The notes beneath the pieces are model-generated. The model had not been told where the DNA came from. It saw only the letters and a program-made list of their open reading frames with translations, and made no database searches. Positions 25,101-40,100 of a stretch of 64,000 nucleotides of DNA are shown piece by piece. The position numbers and the translations under genes were made by a program. The number at the start of each line of letters is the position of its first letter. Position 1 is the first letter of the stretch. Source of the stretch: Isoetes taiwanensis (lineage: Eukaryota > Streptophyta > Lycopodiopsida > Isoetales > Isoetaceae); the NCBI GenBank assembly GCA_021234155.1, contig JAJEKV010000073.1, positions 5,798,001 to 5,862,000 of the forward strand, read 5' to 3'.

Positions 25101-28100
25101 TAAAAAAACCTCGAAAAATGATAGTTTGAAACATGGCAGCTCCACATCATGGCTAGTCTGTTTAGCATAAAACATGGACTAACTTGTTTTTTTTACCATG
25201 GAAGATGGAGTGGAGTGTTTTCACAACTAGTTAAATGGAGGGAAAGAGAAAAGAAAATAAATTTATATTGACATCTGTGGGGGCCTAGGAGACCAATTAA
25301 TACATCTGTTCATGTACAGCTAAAGGCACATTGTAGCTACCTAGAAACGTGCATAAGAAATTGTAGCTACGTAGAAATATGCATAAGAAATACAAACTAC
25401 TGACATTGAAAATTAGTAAGGCCAAGAATCTTTTGTCTTTTTCCTAAGTGCTGGCGCAGTCGATCTTGTTTTATATTGTGAAGTGAAATCACAGTTCTAT
25501 ATTCGAAATAAAAGAAAGGATCTCTAAATCAAAGAAAGTGATGAGATCAAAGAAATGGACATCAGATCAACCAATAATCTGACAATCTCAACTAGTTCAC
25601 CAAAACTAGTTCAAAGATCTAGGCTTTGAGAATTGAATAGCTCACCACCCAACCGGGCCTTGGAACTCAAGTTGGAAAATCATGGCAAATCATAGCAAGG
25701 CAATCCAAATGGCAGCATCCATCAAACCAACTTGCTTGCAGCTCCTCTCCTTGAGCTAGCTCTTCTCAAAAACAAGGCTTCAAGAAGTAGGCTCAAGGTT
25801 AGTAATAGGATATTGAACATGATCAAATTAAAAGGCTCAAGGCTCTATGAAAAAAAATGGCTTTCTTTGGAACCAAAGGTCACGATTAAGGAGTAAGGCA
25901 GCATCTTTACCCATTATTATCTTTAGGCCATTTAACTCCCACCTCGTATGGATGAACCACAAGGAACTTCCGCCCTAATTCGAAAACTAGACTCCAAGTC
26001 AGTTCCATAAAGAAGTAAGAATCTCCCAAATCTGAGCTCTGGTTGTGGAGATATATGTAACTAAAGTTTAGCTTAACATCACAATTAAATATAGACCATC
26101 TTGCCTTGCTCTGATGTTAATTTGCCTTCACTTAACTTCCCAAAATAAATCTCCTGAATTAACATCTAGCCCACTCCCTCCGAACTATTGAATGTGCAAG
26201 ATAACTCATACAATATCAATTCTTCTTTTTTGTCAAGCAACTAGTCTCAGTTGTATAATTATCTCTGAGCACCAAATTTCCCGAATTGAGTCAATTCTCA
26301 AATTATTGAGCACAAACTATTTAGCATCAACTTGATGCAATTTTTATCTCCAATTTAGCACCAAATCAATTTACACTTTAGTGAAGTCACAAACTTTTTG
26401 AACACCACCACCAACTATTCTTGACGACAACAATTGTATGTTTAATATTTAAGGTTTGAGTTGTTCTATGTCCCAGATTTAAGATGTAAAGATTCAGGAT
26501 TGAAAAAAAGATATAGGAAAGATTTGAGGTGCAAGATCAAGAATATAAAGCACCAACTCTGCGTAGCACCAAGTACTGCTTAACCAAAGAATCAACTTCA
26601 ATTGTCCATATATTTCTAGATAATAAATCCATGAAGACAGCTTCTTTTAACTTTTAAATTTATAGCAACAATTATAAAATAATAATAATTCCTCTAGTGG
26701 CACCAACCACTTAATAAAATAAGGGAAAATTGTAATATTTCATGGTATACCATCAATGTTGTTGAAATCACAAAAACACCCTCCTCTCTCTTCCTACTTA
26801 ATCGGGCCACATTTCTTCATCCATCGCAGCCTTGTGGCTTCATGAATCATAACCCAGGTCAGATTATTTTGTGAAAATTTCACTGATTATGCACAACCCA
26901 AGTCAGATTATTGCATGCAGCCTTGTCTTTTGCAGGACCCCTGTCGAACTATTGCTTCCTTTGATCAAAACCCAAGTCGGATTTGAGAGTGGATTATGAT
27001 CCAATTTGATGAAGAACTAGATGAAGTAAAGCTTAATTTTGTTGTTGGACAGATACCAAAACAAAAGAAAATGCAAATGAAAAGGAAGAAACGACCTATG
27101 GGCAAAATGGTGAAAAAGACCGGAAAAACAAGAACAAGGAGGAGCAATACGAGATGAAAAAAGAACAAATTTAGTCCAACACGTCAAGAACTGGGCTCCA
27201 GATCATCGAAACAGAAGCAAATTGGGGATAAATATGGGTGAAGCTGGAATCTAGATAAATTACAGTAGAAGTTCGTTGAACGGAGAAGAGAAGTGCATTT
27301 TCACAATTTTGAGAAAATTAAGGGTACTTTTATAAATACATTCAAATATGGGGGGCATTTTTACAATTTGCCCATAAATAAATATTTCGCAGATTCTATC
27401 ATCCTCTATCTATAACAATTGCATACAAACTTTAGTCCCCATCAAAATTACAACAGCTTAGTAGAAACAAAGGGTCTCATCTAGGCTGCAGCGTAAAACG
27501 CTCAAGCTTTGATAAGTTAAATAGAAGTAAATTCATCGATCATAGATACAAGAAAGTTTGTAACAAAAATCCATCCTGGCAAAAAAGATGGATTGTCAAT
27601 CTTGGTTGGCTTGATTTAAAAGAGATCCATGTTGGCAAACGAAAGTGCATCCTGTAAATTATCTAGTCCTACCAAACTCTTATCAAGAGCAGAAAGAATT
27701 CCTCTTTAAAATATTCAAGCGCAACATCAAAATGCTCTCCTCCTTCATACTGGATTAGATCGGTAAGATTATATCAAAGATTATATATTTAAGTTCTTGG
27801 AAAAATTATATTGGTTTTCAAGGATAAGAATTTCCATTCTAGTCCTCAATCTCTAGTTCTAACTAGATCACTTGCAAATATACAAGATGGCCAGGCTATA
27901 CTAATTTATATGGATCACACCAATGTTCCAATGCCAAACTATTTAGATGTCCACAAAAACAATGTCCATTAGTCTTAGTCTAAGATAAAGTTAAATCCTA
28001 AAAAAGCCATAATCTAATAAACCATCATTAGTAACCAAATTATTAGCCCTTTTATGATCTCGTGAAGTGAAATCAGATTTCTATATTCCGCCCTTAAATT

Positions 28101-31100
28101 ATAAAAAGGCCCTTATATAAATTATAAAAATATGGATCTCCTTGGGTAGTATTTGAACCTACGACCAATCAGTATTGGTCAACAACTGACGCAAAATAAA
28201 ATAAGGATCTCTAGTTTAAAAGAAAGCGATGAGATAAAAAAAAATGGATCCATATTACACCTATAATTTGCCGGGCTCGACTAGTTCACGAAAACTAGAC
28301 TTTGAGAATTGAATAGCTCGCCACCTAATTGGGCCTAGGAACCATAGATACTAGACACGGCAAAGGGAAACGATACATAAATTTTAGAAAACGGAAACAA
28401 ATAACACGGCATCAGGTGAATTTAGCACGGCTGTAACCATGTCGGACACGGATTCTTCTCCAAACGTCTCCGCAGTTTTAGTAAAGCGTTGTAACTATGA
28501 ATGGAACACAAGCGAGCCTCGGAACTCAAGATGGCAAATCATAGGAAGGCAATTGCATGTGGCAGCATCCATTAAACCAACTTGCATCTCCTCGAGATAG
28601 CTCTTTTCAACACAAGGCTCCAAGAAGTAGGCTCAAGGTTAACGATAAGATATTGAAAATGATTCAACTAGAAGGCTCTGAAAGAAAAGTAATGGCTTGC
28701 TTTAGAATGAGAGTTCATGATTAAGGAGTAAAGCAATCATCTTTGACCTGTTGTCATACTTTCGACAAGTGCCGCCCTAATTCAAAAGCTAAATTCCGAG
28801 ACAGTTTCAAGGAACTAAAAATTCCCAAATTCGAACTCTGGTTGCAGAGATATAAGCAATTTTAGCCCTCTTTCTTTTAGAAAGCTTTTAATATCACAAT
28901 TGAATATATATATACCATGGCTATTGATTTGCCCTCATTTAGCTCCCATATTAATTCACCAAAATTAATATCTACCCCGCTCTTCAAATATGCAAATTGA
29001 AATATGCAAGATAACTGGTACCATATCATGCCAACTTAGATAAAGATAGCTGGTATTCCCACACATTCAAACCGTTCAACAAAACGGTTTCTCAATATAT
29101 CATCTCCCACCATTTAAGCACGAGCGCTCAGCCCCCAACAATCCTTTGAAACTTCATGAGGTAGATACGAATATTCGTTAAGATTTAGAGCATATGTTTG
29201 GGAGACAAGTAGACCTCTTTGGAAAAAGCTATCCACCAAAGGACAATTCTACAAGAAGAATTTCCTGAATATATACAGAGATGATTCTTTTCAACATCCT
29301 GGATACCTAAACACCACTTGTCACATAAACTCAGAAATGTATTGGGGCAGTCCCTTGTCTCTTCTCATCAGCTAGAGATTGAAGCTGGTCAGTTCAAAGG
29401 CAGAACAAAGAATCTGTCAAATGTGCAACTTACGGAAGGAGTGTATTGGGGCAGTCCCTTGTCTCTTCTCAACAGTTAGAGATTGAAGCTGGTGGGGTCA
29501 AGGGCAGGCACGTGAACAAAGAATCTGTCAAATGTGCAACTTAGGGGAGGATTGTATTGGTGCAGATCCTTGCCTCTTCTCATCAGTTAGAGCTTGAAGC
29601 TGGTCGGGTCAAGGGCAGGGCACATGAACAAAGAATCTGTCAAATGTGCAACTTAGGGGCAGTGGAATCACAAGAACAATTTATCTTCTTGTGTCCAGGA
29701 TATCATGAAATAAAAGGAAGGAACCACTATCTTTTCAGGGACCCAACCTCTTTGAGCAGCTCATGAGCTTTCCAGACCATAAGTGCCTTGCTTTGTATAT
29801 AAATGAACTCACTAAAATCAGAAAAAATATGCTCAAACCAAAAAAAGTTAATTTAAAATTAAAGCAAGCAGTGCGTACTTGATCCGACATCATTAAATAA
29901 AAATAGGAAAAGGAACGCAGAAGGGTCTGCTGGGGCACTCAAAAGATGGTTGAAAAAATTAAGAAATGACAGCCTCGAAAGAAGAAAAGGGAGCATAAGC
30001 ATGTACAAAGCATCACAGATTTTTTCAGCCCTATAAGTGGGTGCATTAATGAACTCATAGGATGCAGAATCCTTGATAAGCTTTATCACTAAGTTCTAGT
30101 CTCCTTTGCTAGATTTAACTAGAACTGTCAACTATGAGAATGCTCCTAGATGCTGAAGACTTGTTGCATTCCGTAGACATTAAAATCTCTTTCTTTCTTT
30201 ATACAATATGAAAAGCATTTTGCAAAAATCTGTAGGCAACAATAAGTACGTGCAAATTAAGAAAAACCCAAAAACGTACCAATTGAAGTGCAAACTTGTT
30301 GCTTGACGGCCTCAATATACCCAAATCTGCCAAATCTTCCACAAGACATTGCCATTCTCCATTCACAAGGTGTGCAATTGCTGAGATTATGGCATATTTA
30401 TGGTGATTTTTCATATAGCAAATGAGACCAAAATCCAAATACCTATTCAGTCCAAAGTGCAAGAGATAAGTAAAGGAGGTGACAAAAAAACATAAGAAGA
30501 ACGCGACAATACTTTGTGTTAAATTGAAAGGAAGGCCCAAAAGTCTATGAGATCGGAAGGCCCAAAGGTTAGTACGGAAGGCCCAAAGGTTTACGAGATC
30601 AAGAACATACAAAACAGGAAAATGAAATGCTGATGTGGCATAGCACAATTATTGCTGACATGACAAATTTTTATAAACCATAGTCATGCATACAGGATTC
30701 ATTCCATTGGGGAAGCTTAGTTCTTGTATCTTCTCTCCATTTGTGTTAGACATGGTAGTTAATGTGCAAAATACCTTGTACAAATGTACATAGTTAAAGC
30801 TTACAGTCACGTTATTGTTATTGTAGGAGTTGATGGGTAATGGCTGGATTGACTTTCTATTTTAAGGTCCTAGAGATGTACTTATTCTTTAGACGTTTTT
30901 GAATAGGAAAATTTTTAAAAATGCCCTTGTATTTCTTTATGATTGTCAAAATGCCCCACTATATTTTTTGTATTTGTTGAAATGCCCCTGTATCTACAAT
31001 CATCCATTGCTGTCAGGGCTATTAAATGCATATTTGTGTGGTGTTGTCTCAATCACAAAGGTTGGCGATTTTTTTACCCAAAAAACAGGCAGCTCTTTGT

Positions 31101-34100
31101 TTCTAGAAGTGTGCAGTTTGTGGAGGATGCTGAGTATTCGGAAGACAACTATCGCATCATCTCTTCAAGTATGCAAGTTCATGACACTTGGAATCACGCA
31201 CTGCTACCCCTGCCACTTCTTCTCATGAACATGTTTCAGTTCTAGCAAGGAGGAGTTTCCTCTCCTCCTTATGAGAGTGAGTATTGGATGCAGACTACAC
31301 ATCTTTGCTTCCGCCTTTCGCACCTACTCTTGCTATTCCAACCACTGTACTAACTCCAAGAAGATCTAGGAGATTGGCTGGTTTGCCACCACCAACTGTC
31401 ACATGCAATTTTGCTTTGATGGCAAAAAATCAAGAACATCAAGATCCTCAGACCTATAAACAGGCATCTAACACAAACAGTGGCTTGATGCTATATGCTA
31501 TGAGAAGATTTCAAACAGGCATCTAACACAAACAGTGGCTTAATGCTATATGCTATGAGAAGATTTCAATGTTAAGCAAGCAGCACACATGGGATTTGGC
31601 TTAATGCTAAATGCTATGAGAAGATTTCAAAGTTAAGCAAGCAGCACACATGGGATTTGGTCGTCCATCTTAACATAATGTCATTGACAGCAAATGGGTT
31701 ATTCGTACAAAATTTAACTCAAGATGGATCTCTTGCCAAGCATAAGGCTCGCCTAGTAGTGAAGGGTTATAATCAGAAATTAGGCTATGATTATACCGAT
31801 GTCTTTGCTCCAGTTGCACGGAGGGACACTATTCGTGCAGTCTTAGCTCTTGCAGCTTCTAAGGGATGGTTCAAAAGTGTATTCTTGAATGGTGACTCAA
31901 AGGAAACAATCTACATGGAACAACCTCCTGGCTTTGTCAAACCAGGGCAAGAACATTTCGTCTGCAAGCTCAAACGCAATTTATACGGTCTAAAGCAAGC
32001 TCCACGGTGCTGGAATCACAAAGTCAATGCATTTCTCTTAGCTGCAGGCTTTCGGAGATCCCACAAAGATCTTAGTCTATATTACAAGCATCGTGATGGT
32101 AAGATATGCATTCTTACCTTGTATGTGGATGATGTCATCATTACGGGTGATGTGATAACCAAGCTCAAAGCTGATCTTAGAAATTCCTTTTGGGTCTGTT
32201 ACATTTTTTTTTGAGAACTGAACTCACGGACTTGGGTCCGTTACAGGCTCAGGCCTCAACCAGATGAAGATTCTATTGGGCATTCAGAAGTTACAAGTTC
32301 ATGCTTGATTCATTTCCTACTGTTTTTTTTTTTTTAGTTACATTAGCATTTCAGAAGAGGTGTTAGAAGTAGGAAACCCTACTTTATTCCTAACCCTAAC
32401 ATGACGTCAACACATCTGTAACCCTATATTGACGTCACCAGATGCTGCTGTCAGCACATCCTATTTAGGAACATGTGCATCTTTTTGTCAATATTTTTGT
32501 TTGCCAATACAGATATTGATTGTTAGCGCCACCTTGTACTTCGTGTAGCTCTCTCTCTCTAAAAATGTTCAAGTAGCAAATTGAGAGGAAAATAATGTTG
32601 TTGTAGGAAGAAAAAAAAGGGGGCCTTAATGTATCTGGAATAGCCAGTTGGTAGAAAACTTTCAGCCAGTTGGTAGAAAAACTTCAAAACTTTCAAAACT
32701 TTCAGCCAGTTGGTAGAAAATGAATTTTCAACAACCATCAAGGCATTGAGAACGGATTATGGTGGCGAATACATGTCTCAAGAGTTTGAAGCTTATGTGG
32801 ACAACAAAGGTATAAAAAGGGAGTCGATTGTACCTTACGCTCATGCTCAAAACGGTGTGGCAGAGCGTAAAAATCAAACCATCATGGATTTAGCAAGAAG
32901 CATGTTAAAGCATAAAGGCTTACCACCAAAATTTTGGGCTGAAGCAGTATTAACAGCAACCTATGTTTCTAATCAGGCTCCCACTAAGGCTTCAAATCTG
33001 AAAACGCCCTATGAAGCTTTGTATAGAATCAAACCCGATGCTTCTAAAGTGTTTGGATGTCTTGGTTATGCATCTATTCCTCGAGAAGTACTTCAAAAGA
33101 ATGGCAAACTATCTGATTGATCCACTAAAATAAATTTTATTGGATATCCAACTCACATGAAGGGATGGCGATGTTATGACCCTGTTACAAAAACAGTTTT
33201 TGTATCTAGAAGCATACAATTTGTGGAAGACGCGGTGAACTCCATGGAATTTCATGGGCTGCCACTACCAAACTATGATACCCACATCAGGAATTTGTTT
33301 CAAATTGGTACATCTTCTCTATCACTTAGTTCTGGGTCTATTTCTCATGTACCTGTGCCTGTACCTGCTTTGCCTGTCAACGAGTCCTCAAGTTTTCAAA
33401 CTGATTCTAGTTCTAGTTCTCAACCTATTCCATCTGATCCATGTTCCTCTGTTCATCAAGTTGAACCATCCGCTTGTCCTTCTCCATCTGCTTGTTCTTC
33501 TCCTATGCGGTCCTCTTCCTCAGTTGATTCTGCAAGCCCTTTCCATCCTTTTCGTCCACTTGATCTATTAGAACCAGTCAAATCTCACTCATTATCCCCT
33601 TTACCTATACGTCTTCAGAAACAGGTGGAAGACATTCCTTTTACAGATTTATCATCGGGAGACTCTTGTGATCAAAGCCAACACTCTTTAACTCCTATAT
33701 CTGCACAAAATCTTCCACCTCGAAGATCAGCCAGACTTGTTGTTTTACCATCAGCTGATTACTGTAATGCCGCTTTTATGATCACAGTTCTGAAAGAGCC
33801 TGAACCCACTACATATACCCAAGCAGCAAAGCATTCACGTTGGTTGGCAGCCATGCAAGAGGAATTGTCTATGCTTGCCAAGCAAGGGACTTGGGAACTT
33901 GTACCTAAACCAGTGAATAAAAACATTATTGGAGCCAAATGGATTTTTAGAACTAAGTACCATTCTGATGGATCTTTGTCTAAGCATAAAGCCAGGCTGG
34001 TTGCCAAAGGATACACTCAGCAAGAAGGATTCGATTTTCATGAGGTATTTGCCCCTGTAGTGAGACTGGATACGCTGCGAGCTGTCATTGCCTTGGCAGC

Positions 34101-37100
34101 CCATAAACATTGGTCTTTGCATCAATTAGACTTCAAGTCGGCTTTTCTCAATGGCGATCTTGAAGAGGAATTATACATGCAACAGCTGCCAGGCTTTCGT
34201 GATAAAAAATATCCTGATTATGTATGTAGACTTAAGAAGAGTCTCTATGGTTTGAGACAAGCACCACGATGTTGGCACCAGAAAATTAATGTTTTCCTTC
34301 TTGAAATGGGATATCAGAGATCAACAGCAGATCCAAACCTATATTTCAAAACAGAGAATGGTATGATTTCCGTCCTGCTTTTGTATGTGGATTATACTAT
34401 TGTGACTGGCGATGCTATTCAGCTTATTCAGCAAACAAAGGATTGGCTTAAGCATAACTTTGAAGTTTGAACTTACAGATCTGGGGCTTATGCATTGTTG
34501 TTTGGGGATTGAAGTTTGGCAAACCGCAGCTGGTATACATCTTACTCAACAGAAGTACATTTCAGAGTTACTAACACAGTTTTATATGACAGACTGTACA
34601 CCTGCATTAACGCCATGTGAACCAGGCCAAAAGCTCACACTTGAAGCTGCACAGGAAGATACAGATGCTACTTTGTATCGACAGTTAGTGGGGTCATTAT
34701 TATATCTCACTCATACTCGGCCAGACATAGTCTATGCAGTAGGAGTTTTATCACGATTCATGCATAATCCAAAGAAGCCACACTGGGTTGCTGCTAAAAG
34801 AGTCTTGCATTATCTTCAGGGTACAAAAACAGAAGGGATTTTCTATGAACGAGTCACTGATCCAAAGCTTCATTTGTTTTCTGATTCAGATATGGCATCT
34901 ACAGATATTACATCCAGGAAAAGTCTTACAGGGTATGTTTCTTTTTATGGAGGTAATCCTATTACTTGGAAAAGCCAGAAACAAGAGTCTACAAGTTTAA
35001 GTACAACCGAAGCAGAGCTTAAAGCACTTGTTTCTACAGTTCAGGAGTTAATGTGGATTGTCCATTTGTATGAAGATCTAGGAGTGTTAACAAAGCCTGC
35101 ACTTATATTTTGTGATAACAGTGGCGCAGTGTTACATGTCAAGGATTATCAATGGCGCTTACAGATTAAACACCTTGACATTAAACTATGTTTATAAGGG
35201 AACAAATTGATAATGGTATGCTTACATTATCCTATTGTTCTACCTCAGATCAAGAAGCGGATGGCTTCACTAAAAATTTGTTGGTCGCCAGTTTACTCCT
35301 ATGAAGCAGATTCTGCATGTTATTCCTGCTATTGTGACTTAAGGGGAATAATGTGCTGTGGTGTCTGATATTGCTCCTTGAGCTCGGGGGGATAGTGTTC
35401 TTTTTCATCTGTCAGCTCAGCTCTTTCTGTTGTTTTTTGTTTTTCTTCTACAGACCTGCTAGTCATCAGGGGGGGATGTTGGATGTGCATGCACATGCAT
35501 ACTATGATACTCACATGCACGTGCATGCATGCACACTTTGATGACTAGATAGGCTGACGTCACATTGTTGCTGACCTGATATATAACAGAGTCACGCACC
35601 ACCTTAGACGTACTTTTTAGGCAGTTCACTCTAGAGCCAGAAAGGCTGGCGCTTACTTTGTACACTTTGCTTTCTATCTTCATATAAAGACTACTGGAGT
35701 TCTTCAAATGGTGTCAATGCAAACCTTCAAACTCAGTTAAGTCAGTCCTACTTTAACGATCTTAATTGAAGCACAAAGGAATTTCCTCGCTAAGTTAAAA
35801 GATAACCAATCCATTAAGCTAAGCTAGTGGGAAATGGCCTAAGTTGATTATCACGTCTTCAAAATGCATGATCCAACCTTGCCAAACTTTAAGAAGTGTT
35901 TACTCACGAGAATGAATATAAAAGGACCATCATGATAATCAAAGGTAAAAGATGCATCACCCAATTTTGTTGTCAGAAGTATAGAGAAGGTTTCCCGGAT
36001 GTGGATCGGCATGTAGAATCCCAACATCTAACAGTTGAGTGAGCGATGATTGTACACCCCTGTTTACCTGATTATAGAAATGGAAAAGGAAATTAGCCTA
36101 TATTGACTATTACATTTAAGTTGTAATAGAGACCTTTACTAGGCTAACACAAATTGCATTCCAATGATTGCTCAATTAGAATAGTATAATGTGATATATG
36201 TTGATACTTTACGGAATAGTATAATGTGATGATATATGTTGATACTTTACGTCATAACTTATAACGTGTAACTTAACGTTGTACCCCATGGGACATTTTA
36301 TATTAGCCCATGGCCCCCCTTACTTTTACCTTTTTCTCTATTTGCCACCCAACATGAGGACGTGGCACATATATATGTACCATCTTGTGAGTCAGCGGAA
36401 TACACAAGTTTGTTGCTCCTCCTTTGTTGCTTGTTGCTTCTCCTCCTCTCTTCATTGTGATTTGCTTGTTCAGATCACCTCCTCCACTCAACATTTGGTA
36501 TCAGAGCAGTGTTGCCATCCTTGGGTGCTTCGTTCTGTGCAGGATGAAGCACCCAAGATCAAATTCTGTGCTTCACTATCCTTCTTTACATGGTCAAAGA
36601 GGCTTGGCTGAACGTAAGAACAGACTAGTTCAAGACCTTGTTCGAGCAATGCTTGCTCATAAACACTTAGCTTTGGTTTTTGGGCTGTAGCAGTTTGTAC
36701 AGCAGCTTATTTAACCAAATGAGCACTAGAGCAGCTTTGAATAATCAAACACCATCCTCAGCCCATGGTATTCAAGGAGGCTTACAGTTCCTTATGCATA
36801 TTGTCAGCATAGATTAGCTGAACACAAGAACAGATCAATTCAAGACCTTGTTCAAGCAATGCTTGCTCATAAACACTTAGTCTTGGTTTTTGGGCTGAAG
36901 TTGTTTGTACAGCAGCCTATTTAGCCAATTGAGCACCTATAGCAGCTTTGAATAATCAAACATCATTTCACGCCTTGTTTGGCAGAAAACCTAATGTGGA
37001 AAATCTCAAAGTATATGGTTCTTTGGCTTATTCAGCCATACCTACAGAGTTGCTCAAGAAACAGAAAAAGCTTGCTGATCGAACTGTCAAGTGCATATTT

Positions 37101-40100
37101 CTAGATGCAGAAGTGCAAAATTCGTGGAGAATGTGGAGTACGATTGACCTGATCAACTGAATCTTCAATCTCGTGCAGAACTTATTCAGCATACGTTTCA
37201 GCATCTGGTTTCACATACTTCTTCTGATTATTCATCCCATTTCTGATGAGCAGGAGCTTCTCGACCTACAGATTGTGAATTTTCAGATGCTTGGATCTTA
37301 GAGGATGAACATGAGGATATACCATTTCTGCACCAGGGCGAATCTTCTATTTTATCTTCTATTTGTAGTAATTTTCTGATCAACGTTCAGCCTGGGCAGA
37401 TGTCTTCTTTACAGATAGGAAAACTCCTCTTTTATATTCTGATCTTTCTAAAGTCTCACACTGCCGTTCATCAACAGCCAGCAGCTTCTGTTTTATCAGC
37501 AACAACTCTAAGAAAATGCATGAATTGCTGATATATCTCCTAAGGATCATGTAAATAAGCATTGATGGCTGAAGCTCTTAATCATCATAATCCACGGTCA
37601 TATTCCCAAGCAATTCTATCCAAGCAATGGCTAGAAGCTATGAATGATGAATATTCTATGCTCTTCAAACTTGATTCATGATTAATATCGCGAATATCAC
37701 ATGCTAATGTCATTTTACCATTACTGTCATCTTATTTCAAATGTGTCCATACTAAAAAACATGCTTTAATAAAATAAAAGAGGCTGTTTATGGGAAGGAA
37801 TCTTACCATTAAAAGTATCTTTGCTTTAGCGGCTTCCTGAAGTGTGCTGATCCCATCCCGACCTTTAGCAATCTGATTTATATCAAATGGTCGCTCCCCC
37901 TCTATCCATTCCATTGTCAGCACCCTTGTTGTTGTGAGATGCATTAAAGGTTTGGGAACAACAATAAATGGTAGTTTTGGGGAAAGAGCCTCCTGAAAAT
38001 ACAAGACAGCTATTCAAACTAAAGTATATAGACATGCCATAGAAACCTAATGAAAATCTGCCTAAAAACTAATGAACACTCTATGTAAAATCTGCCATTC
38101 TAAATACAGCCATGCTGTCATCATTTGCACCTTTTACTCTCTTTTCATCAGCTCCAACGGTATTTAGATATCCATTCATCGTATGCCTTAGAGGACTGTT
38201 TAGAGTCTCCTCTAGTTGCTCAAGAGGAATTTGCAAACTATGTCATTTAGGTGAAGTGGAATCTGTAGAACATTCATCTTCACACACTTGGGGTACTATG
38301 AGATACGTGGCAGGTTGCTGTTCTGAGAGGCCACATCCTTAACAAAGCTAATCAGACTTGCTGATTAGAAATATGTGGCCCTTTATCCTTGAGAAATGAC
38401 TGACTAGAAAATTTGGCTATTCAAACTTATTTACAGATGTCTTTGTGCACATCATGAAGAAGAATGCATTGAAATATGTTGTTGATCTTCAATAGCTGGG
38501 GCCTGTAGCTAAGGGGCATCTTAATGATGAGGGGCTTTTCTTCATGGGAAGTCTGATACTTCATCTTTTCAGCATGAGTCTTCCCTTATGGCAGCAGTCC
38601 CTAAAACTGCCTCTCTCTACTAGGGAGTCTGGATATTGACTCTGGGACCTTTCATAAGGAGTAGTGTTACGAATCTACACCAGAAATCAGGCTGTCCACA
38701 GACTTCAGCCAACAGCAAGGAAAGGGTAGAACTCGTCACCCAAGTGTAGAATCAGAGCTCCTCTGATTCACCCACCGAGCAGAGAGCTAGCATGAGAGAA
38801 GGTTATGCAGACAGATGACTCTCGCACCCAGCTTGAGAGATCCCGAGATCAAGATAATCCTCCTTGGATACCCTTCTCCTCTACTTATACAGCTAGCTCC
38901 CTTTTCCCTTTCCTCCCACGACCTTTCTCAAAGGCGGCTTGGCATATAAGGCTTGCTCCTTATATGGCTATTTTACCCTTTTATGGCTCTTATGGCTGCG
39001 CCTTAGAAGGCCTCACCAAGCTGAATGGCAAAAAGAGGAGTTCTCGAAACACCGGTGGAAGCTTACCAGAGTTTACCTAGCAGCTGAACGTGGGAGGCCA
39101 AAATTGAGGCTGGATCATCTAGCACTGCTGGAGGTCCCAACAACTGAGGTCAGTTGTCTTTTACCCCGATGGGGTAGCTATCAAGATCTGTGTAGACAGA
39201 TCTCCGGCTTGTAAGGCCGAGGGCCAAGTGAACTGGTCTAGGAGCATGATGCTCAGTCTTGGGAGAAGCCTAAGAGGGCATGGCATCAGTTGGTAGCCTG
39301 ATGGCCAGGCCATATGGGTTGGGAGTCATGATCCCAAACATACGCTAACCTTTGACCTTTGTACATCGTCTTTCGGCCAAAAGATGATGGGATAAAGGCA
39401 AAAAGAAAAGGTGATGGGTGGCGAGTCCAGTCACTTTCCTTTGCACTTTGCAGTTTGCCTGAATTCGGGGAACTTAGAGACAGATTTCTTGTATGATTTT
39501 TGGCATTGGGTAGCACAACCGAGGACAGTTGTCTTTTACCCCGGCAGTCTGTTACAATCCTGACTTGAACTTGTGAAACTAGTGCCTCCATTAGCTAGCT
39601 AATGATTGGTTCACCTTGAGGACACACGGCTCACCCAGGGTTTGGAGCAACACGTATCCAGGATTATCTACATATAATCCCTCTAAGGGACACAAGGCTC
39701 CTCCAGGAGTAACCACACTGTCTATACAAAGATACATCCGCTTATATTAAGCCATTGTACATTGTCCATTAGCCTAGCTAATGTCTCGTGGGATGCAAGG
39801 TACCTCCCAGGGCCAAGCATCCTCCAAATGCTTGAGACTGACTCATTTGGCCCACCAAGGTAAAAGGCAACTGAGCTCAGTTATCAGAATCTTCCGGAGC
39901 TCCTGAAGGTCCATTCCCATCATCACTATTATTGGAATTGTCTGTTTCTTCCTTATCACCACCTCATGGACACAGGTCCCCATCAGACCGTGGTTTCTTA
40001 GCACCATGGGTGCAATCCGGCGTGAAGTGTCCGGGTTACCACAGTTATAATAATCAAAAGATCGGGATTCCCGCCTGCCCCAACGGTTAAAAGTTGAATC

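Noticed and set aside
26965-27168. 67-codon Phe/Leu/Ser minus-strand frame as a secreted peptide
   Set aside because: Low complexity, inside an intron, and without a motif or a supporting context.
29859-30089. Minus-strand frame 3' of ABC1K exon 10 as a further exon
   Set aside because: It does not resemble ABC1K sequence, and part of it is antisense to the LINE remnant; exon 10 joins exon 11 in phase without it.
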